Source: Theocolax elegans
Taxonomy: Eukaryota > Arthropoda > Insecta > Hymenoptera > Cerocephalidae
Assembly (NCBI GenBank): GCA_026168455.1
Contig: CM047429.1
Span: forward strand, 32,447,850-32,511,849
Length of the DNA: 64,000 bases
Direction: 5' to 3'
The notes under the pieces are model-generated. The model ran no database searches. It saw only the letters and a program-made list of their open reading frames with translations, and was not told where the DNA came from. This document shows, in pieces, positions 45,124 to 56,796 of this stretch. The position numbers and the translations under genes were made by a program. Each line of letters starts with the position of its first letter. Within the stretch, counting starts at the first letter, position 1.

Positions 45124-46614
45124 TTAGATGTGTGCTCCTTCCTCATGCGAGGTCTTTGCTTTGGCCTCGCAGTCCACTGCTTTGTGGCCCTCTTGGCCGC
45201 ACCGATAGCATTGCGCTGACCGGTCGACTGCGCTCTTGCACTCCCTCGCGATGTGTCCCGATTCGTGGCATCGGTAGCAGCGCGAGGATACCTCTCGCAG
45301 TCGAACTCTGCAATTGACCCATCCGATCCGGAGCTTCCCGTCTTGCAGCAGTTTTTTGGCAGCTACTGCCGGAAGCTGGATGGTCGCAGCTAGAGTGCCA
45401 CTGTCGAACCTCCTGGTTTTAATATTATCCGGGGATACCACGTTTGGCCCAATCTTTGCTGCAATCGCTGCGGCCACCTCCGTTGCTGTCGTGGACTCGT
45501 CCATGTCCCTGATGGTGATAGACACTTTGTGAGTCAGCAGCTGGACCTCTGCTGACCCACTCAGGGTGGACGAGACCACTGTCCTTAGCTCCGCCGTTTC
45601 CATTCCGGGTCGCCCCAGTTCGAGGAGGAGCTCCCCAGCCCTCGTGCGCCTGATACGCGTGACCCGTTCTCCTAGTGTCTTTAATTCCGGTGCAGCCTTG
45701 ACCTTCCGGAGAATGTCAGCGTAGGAAGAGCCCCCGCTAGATGTCTTGATCTTGATGGCATCTGGGCGTGGGGGTCTTACACCCGCCTTAGGCTCTGCCG
45801 TGCCTTTGGCCGGTTTGCTGGCACGTTTCTGCTGTTCTTGCTGCTTCGGCTGGCTGTCCTTCATCTTCTTCTTCTTTTTTCCCTTCTTCACTACCGTGGC
45901 CCAGTCAGGGACCTTTGACTGGTTCCCACCGGTCTCAGGAACGGATGGCGAAGCATCTGCTGACCCACCTTTGTTAGTGGGCTGCTTTAAACCCTTCTTT
46001 CTTTTCTCCGGGGATTGCTGAGGTGGTGAGGGCTTTTCCCTTTCCACCGGCCTCCTTTGACGCTCTTCAGCGCGGAAGATGGGCGACGTTTGGCACGTTC
46101 CATCCCTACGCGCATCTGCCATTTTAGTTTTCAGCGCTGTTGAACACACAGCACTGTTCACCCGCGCGTACTCATTGAGAGCTCTGCTAGTTGCTCTCGC
46201 CATACTCTTCAGCTCTTTGTGGATGTTGTTCTTATTAAGAACAAACTCCACCAGGGTGTCTACCTTCTCACGCAGACGGAGAAAAGCTCTGTCAGCGTCA
46301 CACGACATCCCAGTCGAGGGCAGGTCACACGTAGCATTAGATGCTACAGAGGCCGAGTGACCAACCTCCGCAGCACTTACCATTTTAACGGTGTGAGTTT
46401 GGTCCCCCCCAAAATCCGTGGGACCAGCACTGACCACCGGGGCTTTCACCCGATCGGAATCAGTGGCGGGATTTGACAGGATTGCCATGCCCGCTTGGGG
46501 TAGTGTTGTTTTCAGCTCACTATCCATACTTGGTTTAATTTCGGGGTGCCTTCCCCTATCTGGTTTTGGTTTGCCCCGAATATTTGATTTTTTCGGTACC
46601 ATCCATATCTGCAA
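45124..46614 (-). CDS. R1-like ORF1: gag-like protein with CCHC knuckles
   Basis: An uninterrupted frame of 496 codons. A polar, Lys/Pro-rich N-terminal half (about residues 150-330) is followed by a conserved LRGVRIRRTRAGELLLEL-like fold (here VTRIRRTRAGELLLELG), then CYRCHESGHIAREC and CYRCGQEGHKAVDC near the C-terminus. These CCHC knuckles bind RNA. ORF1 of this clade localises the particle and contributes to target access. The stop is one nucleotide from the ORF2 start. The only apparently intact element protein in the window besides the unknown ORF at 59845. Confidence 0.85.
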   Translation of the reverse strand: MQIWMVPKKSNIRGKPKPDRGRHPEIKPSMDSELKTTLPQAGMAILSNPATDSDRVKAPVVSAGPTDFGGDQTHTVKMVSAAEVGHSASVASNATCDLPSTGMSCDADRAFLRLREKVDTLVEFVLNKNNIHKELKSMARATSRALNEYARVNSAVCSTALKTKMADARRDGTCQTSPIFRAEERQRRPVEREKPSPPQQSPEKRKKGLKQPTNKGGSADASPSVPETGGNQSKVPDWATVVKKGKKKKKMKDSQPKQQEQQKRASKPAKGTAEPKAGVRPPRPDAIKIKTSSGGSSYADILRKVKAAPELKTLGERVTRIRRTRAGELLLELGRPGMETAELRTVVSSTLSGSAEVQLLTHKVSITIRDMDESTTATEVAAAIAAKIGPNVVSPDNIKTRRFDSGTLAATIQLPAVAAKKLLQDGKLRIGWVNCRVRLREVSSRCYRCHESGHIARECKSAVDRSAQCYRCGQEGHKAVDCEAKAKTSHEEGAHI

Positions 46615-46674
46615 AGCATTCCCCTATCCACCACCTGGGGAGGCGCCACGATGCGGGACCAGCAAACCCGGCAC

Positions 46675-46676
<2 letters not shown>

Positions 46677-46769
<93 letters not shown>

Positions 46770-46772
46770 TGT

Positions 46773-46829
<57 letters not shown>

Positions 46830-46835
46830 TGTGTA
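46677..46835 (+). repeat. (TG)n microsatellite, right part
   Basis: Pure TG tract interrupted twice, forming the 5' flank of the R1-like element and part of the left arm of F1. Confidence 0.92.
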
Positions 46836-48825
46836 TGTGTATCTGTAATTAGAGAGAGAGAGAATTTATATATATATTTATATTTGTACAGTAGGGTAGT
46901 CTCCAATCCTGCAATCTTAGACACTGCCGCGGCGGAATATTTATATGTTATACATATTGCCACAAAGTCTCTTGAGAGCATATATTCATGAAGTAAAATA
47001 GACATTTTACGTATATAAGATAGTTTGCTTATAATCTCAATAGACTTCCCAGTGACTCCAGTACAGTGGATATAAATTAATAATTATTTAAACTTGATAA
47101 AATTCACTACAATTCCAGTGATTGGAAATAAATAGTACTATATGAACTCGAGTAACTGGTCCATGTGGTGGTGGAAGTCCATTCAGATTATATTAGTTTA
47201 TACTTTTTGATAATTTAACTGAATTTTCCTGAACGAAATGTCAAAATCTAAAAAAATCTAAAAAAATTCATACAAGTAACTTAAAACATAAGTAAGGGCA
47301 TAACGACTTGATTTTTTAAGAAATAATTATTTAATATTATTAATTTAATAATTAGTAAATTTTTAGTGAAAATATTTTTTTATCTACCTTATAATCTGCA
47401 AATAACCGCCTGAAATGTACGAAAATTTACAATTTGTTATTTTTTTGATACATTTACGATGGCCATATAGATCCCAACATGTATAAACTATATGGTAAGA
47501 AATTTATGTTTATCAAAGAAGCTATAATATATAAGTTATTTTGATGATTCAAGGTTATCTATAATTAACAATAATTTAAAAAACGTGAATTTTTAAAAAA
47601 ATACTGATTTAAACAGCAACTATTCTCTTCACCTTTCTTCATATTTAGAGCACAGATTATATTTGCAATAACATTCTGAAAAAACTGGAGTAAAAGTTTT
47701 TTTTTAATTAATGTTGGTATTTTTTGTAGTATTTAAATTGGTTTTGTCATTTCTCCTTTAAAACTGGCCAAATATGTGACCAGGTATTGTGAAAGAGTAC
47801 AAAATTCTACATCAGAATATGTGGAAGCAAAATTTTTTCAATGCCAATAACAAAAACCATCGCATTGTAAGGTCGCTAAAAAATTTGTACGCTTCATCGC
47901 AGAAGTGAGATATTTTTTCTTATTGTTCTTATAAACTATTTAAAAAATTTTTTTACTTTATCTATTGTTTAATGAAATTAATCTATTTTTAATTTATATT
48001 TTCTGATTATTATAACTTAAAAATGTCTTAGCAATGAATGTCTTAGACCGAATGTTTTAGCATTATATCCAAAATTTTCCAGATTTTTAAATTGATTATT
48101 TAAAATTACAATGATTGCGTTGAAAGTTTATGACTTATTTACTAATAATTAGCGTCTGAAAATTGTTTACTTAATTATTATTAAAAAATAATTATTTCTT
48201 AAAAAATAAAACGCTATGCCCTTACTTTTGTTTTAAGCTACCTGTATGAATTTTTTTAGATTTTTTTAGATTTTGACAATTCGTTCAGAAAAATTCAGTT
48301 AAATTATCAATAAGTATAAACTAATATAATCTGAATGGACTTCCACCACCACATGGACCATTTACTCGAGTTAATATTGTACTATTTATTTCCAATTACT
48401 GGAGTTGTAGTGAATTTCATCAAGTTTAAATAATTATTATTTTATATCCACTGTACTGGAGTCACTGGGAAGTCTATTGAGATTATACGCAAACTATCTT
48501 ATATACGTAAAATTGCTATTTTACTTCATGAATATATGCTCTCAAGAGACTTTGTGGCAATATGTATAACATATAAATATTCCGCCGCGGCAGTGTCTAA
48601 GATTGCAGGATTGGAGACTACCCTCCTGTACAAATATAAATATATATAAAAATTATCTCGCTCTAATGACAGATATACACATACACACACACACACACAC
48701 ACGCACACGCACACGCACACGCATACGCACAAGCACACTCACACACGCGCAAACACACACACACACACACGCACACGCACACGCATACGCACGTGCTCAC
48801 ACACAGATGTATGTATATTCCTATA

Positions 48826-49344
48826 TTACATATATATAGAATCCTGAAATCTTAAACACGACGAGGAGGCGGCGTCCGCAAAATATTTAAAATCAGTAAC
48901 ATTTAAATTTTGTGTATTTTTTCGGATATCAAATTCTCCTAAATTAAAAAATTTTGAAAGTTTTTCAATTGTAATTCACATTTTATATTACCACTGTTAA
49001 AATTTTAATTTTCTTTTGTCCCTTGTGTTTCTAATGGAATTGTCTTAAAAAATGCAATAATTAATGTATTTAATTTTAAACTCATTGTATATCATATGGA
49101 TATTTGGAAAAGTCTATGTTATTATACTTGATTAATATTTATTTTATCTACAAACAATTTAAAGCATTATATTGAATTTTAGATCCGTTATTATTACATA
49201 GTACAAATTTATAAATTACATGTGTTTTATCAGCAATAAGTAAACTGATACACATACTTTCAAGTTATTGTCACAACATTTTTTGCGCACGGAAAAAATA
49301 CATATATTATTGATACTTGAAAAAATATATATATATATATATAT
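48826..49344. other. GC-module and Helitron-H2-like sequence before E2
   Basis: 48838-48890 contains the inverse of the AAATATT-GCGGACGCCGCC module. 48930-49290 is the reverse complement of 37680-38060, AT-rich and without an open frame. It ends in (TA)n, the landing site of E2. Confidence 0.55.
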
Positions 49345-50384
49345 TGTAATAGTTTGGTTGCGGCACGGATGTTTATTTTAATATCGCGGCTGCTCAGCGG
49401 TACGGTTAAACTTACCGTATTTGAATAAACATATTTTTCCCGCGATGCGGCGACGGTTACCTGTCCGCTCTACCAAATCTGTTAAATGTTAGTCTGAAAC
49501 CGAGTTGCTGTTTCAGATAACAACCAGGTAAAATTCAAATCTGAAATTGACCGCGAAACAGGAATATCGCGTCGAGCACTTGTCAACCAGAAATATACGA
49601 GCTTTTAGGATTACGGTATGAATCGTAGGTGGTTAAATTCAATTAATTGAACACCGGATTGAATTCTAATAATGATATGAATTTATTGAAATAAAGATAA
49701 AGATAAATAACAAATAAAATATTGAATTGTCGCCAAGGTCTACGCTTTTATTACAAGTCGGTAAACGGCCGACTGGTAGAGAGAGGGGAAGAAAATATCG
49801 CGAACTAAAATAATATATCCAGTCAACGGGACTGGTATAAAGCAACACGATTAAGTGCGAATAAAAACACGATCGCGTGAAGTGGTACCACTTACTTTGT
49901 ACGCTGCTGTAGTCGTTGGTAAACAACGACCAGCCGATCGGTTGCTTTCTCTCTCTCTCACTCTCGCTGCGGTGTCGGACGGATTGTCCGCTCGCCCGTG
50001 CACCGGGGTTGTGTGGCTGCAGGCAAAAGCACGGTGTAGCACCACTCACTGCAAATGCAGGATCGGCCTGCAGTCGAAACACACACACAAAACGCACGGT
50101 AAATCACAGCACGGCGAAGCTGAACACGGGACGCGGAGGGATCACACCTGACGTGTAAGAAGGTGGCTATCACTCTATCCAGTGCGCGCGAATCTCCCTC
50201 TTACCTCTTTAATGAGGTACGTGCGCGAATCTTTCGCGCGCGAAGTTGATCCCGCCCGTGTAGCCACGACGAACCAGGCCGAGCCGAATCTCGCCGGCTC
50301 GAACCGATGCGAACATTATGATACTGTTCGCTCGTGTTGCTCGAATTCGTCAAACGGTGAGGTAAACAGTACCTTACCGTTACA
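49345..50384 (-). repeat. 3' LTR of E2
   Basis: 1040 bp with TGTAATAG...CCGTTACA ends. It contains a 64-bp segment (near 49845-49915) that is missing in the other LTR. On the plus strand ACACCCCCCTTCC follows immediately, that is, GGAAGGGGGG polypurine on the coding strand. Short frames inside are not genes. Confidence 0.9.
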
Positions 50385-50496
50385 CCCCCCTTCCAGATTC
50401 CACATACCCGTGATGTGGTTTCTGCATCCCTGACGAATTTGGGATGGGAAGTGGCTACACAGGTACAAAAAAAAACCTGGTCCAAAAATCCGGACA

Positions 50497-50832
50497 CTAA
50501 CTGCAGTTCCGTCGTGGTCTGCCTCTACCTCGTTTGGCTAGCCCGCGGTGGCTAGCGGTCGGAATTACCGTCGACCGATCCCGCGGTCTGGCGACGACCC
50601 TCGCGTTTTTACGCGGCCTATCTCTACTTCGTTTAACGGGGGGCACGACATTCGCATTATCTCGTTCCTCGCGTGGAACGGCGCTCGCTTGCGTCTCGCC
50701 GCGTGAGACGTCTTCGCTCGCAGGAACCGTATCACGTTCGGGTTCCTCTTCCCTCGTAGGTAGATCGGTCTCGATGTCGTCTTCTTGGCCGTACTCATCG
50801 CCATGGTCATCCGATAAGTACGGTTTGAGGTC
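50497..50832 (-). pseudogene. E2 integrase tail with AT-hook-like motifs
   Basis: In element order it follows the SINE: LKPYLSDDHGDEYG, acidic, then RSRDRPRKNARV (a degraded AT-hook) and RGRGRPRRN (canonical GRP core in basic context). Same order as in E3. It probably formed the C-terminus of integrase and may guide target choice; inference. Confidence 0.6.
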
Positions 50833-51238
50833 TGGGTTCGATCCCAGACGTGTACCTCTGAAATTTTTTTCATGTGCATTTTTCGAACACCGCGACTCAG
50901 TGGCTCGGCGTGTCACTATAATGTGACGCCAGTTCAGGTGCGCGTGCGTTTCGTGCACTTGTCAGTGCATGAGAGGCACGGGCATCTGAACTATAGGGAA
51001 CGTTAGGGACGCGAAGATGTAAAGAGGATCGCGGTGGTTCCATCGGGAGAACAGGAAACTGTAATTATTAGACTAATTACAGTGACCGATGATATCTTCC
51101 GATGGACACGAGCACCACTGTTTCAACTACATGTGCTTTGATTACAGACACACCGTTCACCTCCGTCGCTGATTAGCCCTGGCAGCATAAATAGAGCGAC
51201 GTTAAATAAAATAAAATAAAAAAAAAAAAAAAAAAAAC
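50832..51238 (+). mobile_element. Second SINE, 5' truncated in the tRNA T-arm, inserted in E2
   Basis: Begins with CTGGGTTCGATCCCAG, a perfect tRNA T-arm including the B box, and ends in AAATAAAATAAAA and a long A-run. The 3' 150 bp (CCGTCGCTGATTAG ... GAGCGACGTTAAA) match the SINE at 480-684, but the middle differs. No target duplication is found, and about 109 bp of E2 present in E3 are missing at the site. Confidence 0.75.
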
Positions 51239-51285
51239 TTGGCCGAGACACCTTGTGCGCTGGATGAGAGGACTCGGTTTTTCCT

Positions 51286-52961
51286 TCATACCAAGTCCCC
51301 GACTTCAAAAGAAGCCGCTCGTCTCCCGGCATTATAGTAACCGGCTTGCCTATCCTGAGCTTCATTAGCTCTAGCTGAAGCTTTCTTGTGAAGCTCAGGT
51401 AGTCGTGATAGCCGATCACTCCACTCAAGCAAACGCTGGTATTCCAAACGTTGCTGAGTCAGCTCGTCTTGAACTCGACGAGCAGTGCCGGGTGGCTCAG
51501 GCTGCCGGCCGTAATTTAACATGGCCGGGCTCTATCCTGTCGAACTCTGCACTGCCGTATTTAAAGCAAACACAAGGTCCGGTAACTTCTCGTCCCAAGT
51601 GTTGTGCTTCTCGGTAATGTAAGACGCTACCATCGTTTTTAGCGTCCGATTAGCACGTTCGACGGGATTGGCCTGAGCGTGGTACGGAGGAATAGTTGTA
51701 TGAAATATTCCTCGTTCCACGAGATAATCATCTACGAGCTTGTTCTTGAACTCAGTGCCGTTGTTGGATAAAAATACCTCCGGTGTGCCAAAACGCATGA
51801 CGACTCGTTCGTGTAACTCTTTCACGATCGTCTTAGCGTTAGCTTTCCGGATCGGCACTGCTTCAATCCAGCGCGTGAACAAATCTTGGAAGATCAAAAT
51901 ATATTCAAATCCGTGTGTGGAGCGGGGAAGTGGTCCAGTAACATCGCCTGCTACCACTTGCCAAGGCTTTTCAACCACTCGCCTACCCATCAAACCCATG
52001 GGAGGGCGTTGCTCCACCTTGCATTGCTGGCACACCTGACATTTGCGTACATACTCGCCAACTTCGGCATAGTAACGTGGCCAATAATATAACTTTGCCA
52101 CGCGAACAAATGTCTTTTTCTACCTAGATGGCCAGCTGCCGGATCATCATGACATTCTCGGAGGATGGTCTGCCTGTGCTCTTCGGGTACAACCAACTTC
52201 AAAGCGTCTTGATCTTCCATGGCGTCATCCAATTCAGTATCCACCCGATACGAATACAGGTTTCCACCTTGGATCTTCCAATCAGGAAATTCTCTCGGCC
52301 GCTCACTTACGTCTTTGGTCCACGAAAGGTACCAGGGGTCCTTAGTAGTCTGGCTCCAAGAGACAGAGGATAAGGCCGGCTCGTCTTCCTCATACACACG
52401 AGAAAGTGCATCAGGAACGTAGTTTAGAGCTCCTTTCCTGTGCTCAATAGTAAAGTTATGAGACGGGAGTTCTAACGCCCATCTGGCGAGCCGGCTCGTT
52501 GGATTGCGAATATTGCATAACCAACGAAGACTACTATGGTCAGTGACAACTTTAAACTGGTAACTTTCGATGTATGGTCTAAACTTCTTAATCGCCCATA
52601 CTACGGCCAGGCATTCCCGTTCTGTGACGCTGTAATTGCGTTCGGCGGGCGAGAGGATTCTACTGGCGAACTCCAGGACTCTCTCTTCTCCGCCGACAAT
52701 CTGTAGCAACACTGCACCGATACCAGTGTCACTAGCGTCAGTTTGGACCACATACTCACCATTCTCATCGGGAGTTTGCAGAGCGGGTGCTGTCATCAAC
52801 AAAGCTTTAAGCTGCTGAAAAGCGCTCTCTTGTTCTTCCAGCCAAAGATACTTCTGGTCTTTCTTGGTCAGACGCGTTAGCGGCTCAGCTATGGTAGCAT
52901 AGTCGTGCATGAAGCGTCTGTACCAAGATGCCATACCGAGAAACCGTCTCAGCTGCTTCAA
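51286..52961 (-). pseudogene. E2 pol: RNase H and integrase
   Basis: RNase H side: LKQLRRFLGMASWYRRF, VVQTDASDTGIGAVL, ERNYSVTERECLAVVW, VVTDHSSLRWL. Integrase: HHCC region (AAGHLG, then CQVCQQC), GDVTGPLP (first Asp), FLSNNGTEF where the family has SDN, so the second catalytic Asp is Asn, and NPVERANRTLK (Glu). A frameshift near 52105 and a TAG (Trp in E3) at 51534-51532 interrupt it. It ends at the SINE. Confidence 0.9.
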
Positions 52962-53532
52962 ATTTCTTTGGCAAGGTTGTGGACAACACTCGGTCTAGAA
53001 GTTCGCGCAATTGTGTGCGCTCTACTTCTGTCACGTCAGCAACACCTGCTGACGATAATGAAGCATTGCCACTTTCCATACTTGCCACTTCCAGCTGTAG
53101 GACTTGACCCGTTCCCTTTAGGAATAAACGGTCGGAATCTGGGTCTAGGACGGCTCGGAATGCTCGGATAAAATTTACTCCGACGTAGCATTCAGCATCC
53201 AGGTTCGGCATGATCGCAACACGTATTTCTCGAGTCTCTTTACCGATAGTAAATGGTAGCATCACGTGACCACACAACGGATGAGTACTACCATCAGCGA
53301 GCTTGGCATTGCCAGCTCGCGACTCGAGAAGCGACCTGCCTAGAGCGGTTGCTAACTGCAAACCGCTCGGACCCATTACGGTTGTCGATGCACCTGGATC
53401 GAACAACGCACGGATCCGGAATCCATCTATGTCAACCTGACACCACCAGCGCGTCTCGTCCTCAGGACGATAACTCCTTCGGCTAGTGCTCGATGTCACT
53501 AATTTCAGGACATCGCAGGTCTCCGGATCCAT
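52885..53532 (-). pseudogene. E2 protease, joined to sequence after an RT deletion
   Basis: Protease fold residues include IRALFDPGASTTVMG, with DPG instead of DTG/DSG. It is followed by VASMESGNASLSSAGVAD and the start of pol up to LPK. The frame then jumps: the sequence after 52972 belongs to the RNase H side in another frame. Compared with E3 about 830 bp, including all RT catalytic motifs, are missing. The junction shows only a T-rich microhomology. Confidence 0.85.
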
Positions 53533-53669
53533 TCCGACTTCCTGGGATCTGTCTGGAATCAGTCCTTTCCTTTTCTGCTTAACTGCAGCTGGACTATCTC
53601 GGTAATCGGGAGTCAGACCTTTGTCCTCCTTGGGGACTCCCTGTACTTTGGGGTATGCGGTTGTCCCCT

Positions 53670-55493
53670 CTAACCGCTTCCCCGCGCGTTTTTTGCGCAG
53701 TCAGGGCACGTCCTAACGGTGTACCCGAACTTACCACAAGTACGGCACTTGATCGGCTTGGGGAAGTCTTCTTTTCTCTTTATCTTCTTTCTTGAATCCG
53801 ACGATTCCCCAAGCTTCGAGGATGAACCACTCGATGACCGTCGATCGGGACTTTTACGTGTCTCCTTCCTCCTTTTAAACCGAGGAGGAGACTTGTGGGT
53901 TTTCTTCCTAGGTGGCGTATCTTTATCCACCTTAACCCCAGCTGTCTGGCTACTCGTTCGCATGGTCCTAAGGGTTTCTTCCAGGACTTTTGTGAGACGT
54001 TCAATCGGATCTTCCCGACTCGACTCACTCACTTCCTTAGCCACGCTTGCTACCTTAAGCTTGGCGGTCGACCGCTTTTTGGACTTTGCCTTGTAAGCAA
54101 GTGTTGGCAGCATTAAATCTTCCTCTGCCGGAGGCGGTCGATATAACTTGTCTCGCTCGAGCGTTTGCTCGGCGTCCATCGCCAGCTCCAATAAATCTCC
54201 AACCGATTTCGCTTCAGCTCTCTTAAACAACCGCTGAAGCTGAGGTAGCATGTTACGGTAGGGGTGGTCCAATTGCCTACGCTCGCTCGGGATCGGGTTG
54301 AGTTTTCGCATGATTGCGATTGAGCAGGTGATGTAATCTCCCACCGGCTCATCCTCACCCTGTGTCCGAGCATTGGACTCCTCGATGAGCCTTTGCTGGA
54401 AGCTTTGGCTCATACCGTACCATTTCTTGGCAGATTTCACAAAATCTTGCCACGAGTGCCATTTGTCCTTCTCATTCCGGTACCACGTAGCTGCGGTTCC
54501 AGTGAGAAGTTCGGACAAGGACGGCAACACCTCGTCCTCGCTGAGGTTGGCGAGAATCCTACAGTCTTCGACTCTCGCAAGGAAGGCATCGATACTCTGG
54601 CTTTTGTCGCCAGAGAATCGGACTCCCCACTTACGAACTACCGCACCAACATCGCGCGGTGTCCCGGCCGATCTCGGCGCTGATTGGCCGGACTCGTAAA
54701 AGTCCTTCAGATTAGGGTAGGGAAAGCTTGAACATGGAGGCTGTCTCGGTCTCCGTGTGTCACCCCTCCCCCAAGCTCCTCCAGCATCTGCATGAGGTGC
54801 TTGAGACCCCTCAGGCTCTACCTGCACGTGTCGTGGTCTGATGTCCGTCTCGTCCAGGGTGTAACACGTATAGGTGTCCTGGAACTGGACATGTTGGGTT
54901 GGCTCTCGGGTTTTGTTTGTGCTGGAAGCTTGTGCGCCGCTTGGCAAGTCCAACTTGCTGTTGACGGTGTGCATCTGTACTTCCAGCTCCTTAACCCGTT
55001 CCGTCAAGGTGGATAACTTACTTACTTGCTCCGCTAAGATCGAAGCAAAATCCTTTGGTATCTCAAACTGAGCGCCAGTATAGGATACCAAAGTTATCCA
55101 TTCTTCCTTGTCGGTTTCTCGGTCGGAGGTGTCCGACTGCCCATCTTCCTCTCGCTCGTCCGTATCTTATACTTCTAGAGCGAGAGTCCTCTGTAGCACC
55201 TCTACTACATCTGGGTCAGAATCCGGGTCCGGAACCTCCGGATTCTGGGCAACCATGGACTTAAACCAATCTGTCCTCCGCCTGTTCCGCCTGATACGAT
55301 CCTCATTTGAGTTTGTGTCGGCTGCGAACTCTTAAGCCGTATAATTACCCAACAACCACTGTTGAAGCCGTTCGGCTTTTTTATATACATAGCCGTCTGT
55401 ACGCATCTCTAACGACTACAAGTGCGCCTGGATCTGTTCGCTGGATTGCGTACCAATCCACTGATCGACTTGCGGGGTCATTGATTCCGCCAT
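53670..55493 (-). pseudogene. E2 gag with three in-frame stops
   Basis: Begins at ATG 55493 and is one frame to 53670, but carries TAG at 55418-55416 and TAA at 55334-55332 and 55169-55167. An N-terminal coiled-coil-like region, a Pro-rich linker, and the retrotransposon capsid (RKWGVRFSGDKSQSIDAFL, then WQDFVKSAKKWYG, EPVGDYI) follow. A Ser/Lys-rich region precedes one knuckle CRTCGKFGYTVRTC, where the usual His is Tyr. The frame read from 55091 alone lacks the true N-terminus. Confidence 0.85.
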
Positions 55494-56796
55494 TTTAATC
55501 TTAACAAAATTACCGCTATGATTATTTACAAAAAAAAAATCTGAGTCGTTTTTCGATTTACCTGTGCAAGGTATGCTTTTCTTCAAATTATTAGGTGGCT
55601 TTAAATAATAAAATTATTGGGCCACTAAGTTGAAGAATGAATTCTTTTACCTTTATAATTACAAGAAGAAAAATTAAGCACACCTATTTGAAATTTGCTT
55701 TCCTGCCTAATATAAAACTACGTTAAAGAATTATATTTTTGACTATTAATTTTACAAACAAATCGAGAAAAAAAAATTAACTATGTTACACGCGGGATGG
55801 ATTTAATTTATTATAAAACAAATAAACATACAATATTAAACGTAAAAAGAAATTTTACGAATTGTTAATAAATTAAATTAAAAACAAGAAAAAATTTGTT
55901 TATATCCGACTAAATACGAAAAAATCGAATTTACTCCGGCTCTCGGTCACCAACGCACGCTGAATATATTATAAAATCAATAAATAAATAATTGAATAAA
56001 TAGATAAATAAATATAAATATACTCCTAAACAACTAAATGTGTACGCCGCTGTGACCTCTTACAATCGCAATGTTACAAAAAAAATAATAATACAATTTT
56101 TATTAAAACGCGAGAGCCGATTCGCGTTGTCAAAAATATAAATTTAACAAGCAAACTTCAAAACAGAAAAATTTTTACCCTTGCACAGGTGTTACAATTT
56201 TTATTAAGTCTAAGAACTAAATAACGCCGATTTTCCGACTAACCTACTCGAAATTAGAGATTCGGTATGTAAATTGCGGACCACAAGGCGAATCGATCTA
56301 TATTTCAATTTTAAAATTCAAATTTACTATTATTTACGTGTAATTAAATAAAAAAAATTATTATTACCGACCTCGGATTTCTTTTAACCAAACTAAACAA
56401 CAATAAAAGAAAATCCGGTTCAAACTTATAAATTATTGTCTAAATACAATAATTTAAAGGTTAGAATTAATCGCGAACCGATTGATCTAACTGCCGGTAA
56501 TAACTAATATACTAATTAACGTAACCAGTATATAATAGAAAATTACACGTAAAATCCACACGTACTTAAAAAATTTAAATTTAAAATAAATTGATAACAA
56601 TAAAAATCAATTAAATTAAATTAGAATCACTACCGTTTATAATAAAATCCTAGTTTATAAGGGCACCTATATAAGCGCAGCTCGTATCACAAAAAAAACG
56701 CAATTTAAAAATTTACGTTGTGCGCCTCGTAGGTGCAATTTGGAAATTAACGTTGGGCGTAAAATAACCTAATCTATTAATTTACGTTGAGCGCCA
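55494..56796 (-). other. E2 5' leader and primer-binding site
   Basis: On the coding strand TGGCGCTCAACGTAAATTAA lies directly inside the LTR, a tRNA-type primer-binding site; similar words recur at 56730-56760. The remainder is AT-rich leader without coding. Confidence 0.7.

Larger units (their letters stand above)
42301..46676 (-). mobile_element. R1-clade non-LTR retrotransposon in a (TG)n/(CA)n microsatellite
   Basis: Minus orientation. The 5' end is at about 46676, ORF1 at 46614-45124, ORF2 from 45122, and a 3' poly(A) seen as a T-run at 42301-42314. (TG)n lies immediately on both sides. This organisation and the RT motif set match the R1 clade, some of whose members (Waldo, Mino types) are known to target AC-type microsatellites. 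ORF2 is broken. The 3' UTR is about 42315-42540. Confidence 0.85.
42018..48825. mobile_element. F1: foldback element with (TG)n in its arms, split by an R1-like element
   Basis: Arms start ACATACATCTGTGTGTGAGCAC on the left (42018) and in mirror image on the right (48825). Without the inserted 42301-46676 element it is about 2.4 kb and nearly palindromic throughout, with a centre near 47750. Each arm carries in order the tip, (TG)n, a TA-rich stretch, AGGGTAGTCTCCAATCC, the GC-rich AAATATTCCGCCG module and the AT-rich inner arm. No coding in the interior (46860-48660). Confidence 0.8.

Noticed and set aside
50784..51246. CTTGGCCG on both sides of the second SINE as a target duplication.
   Set aside because: Alignment with E3 shows that the left occurrence belongs to E2 coding sequence well outside the SINE, so the match is coincidental.
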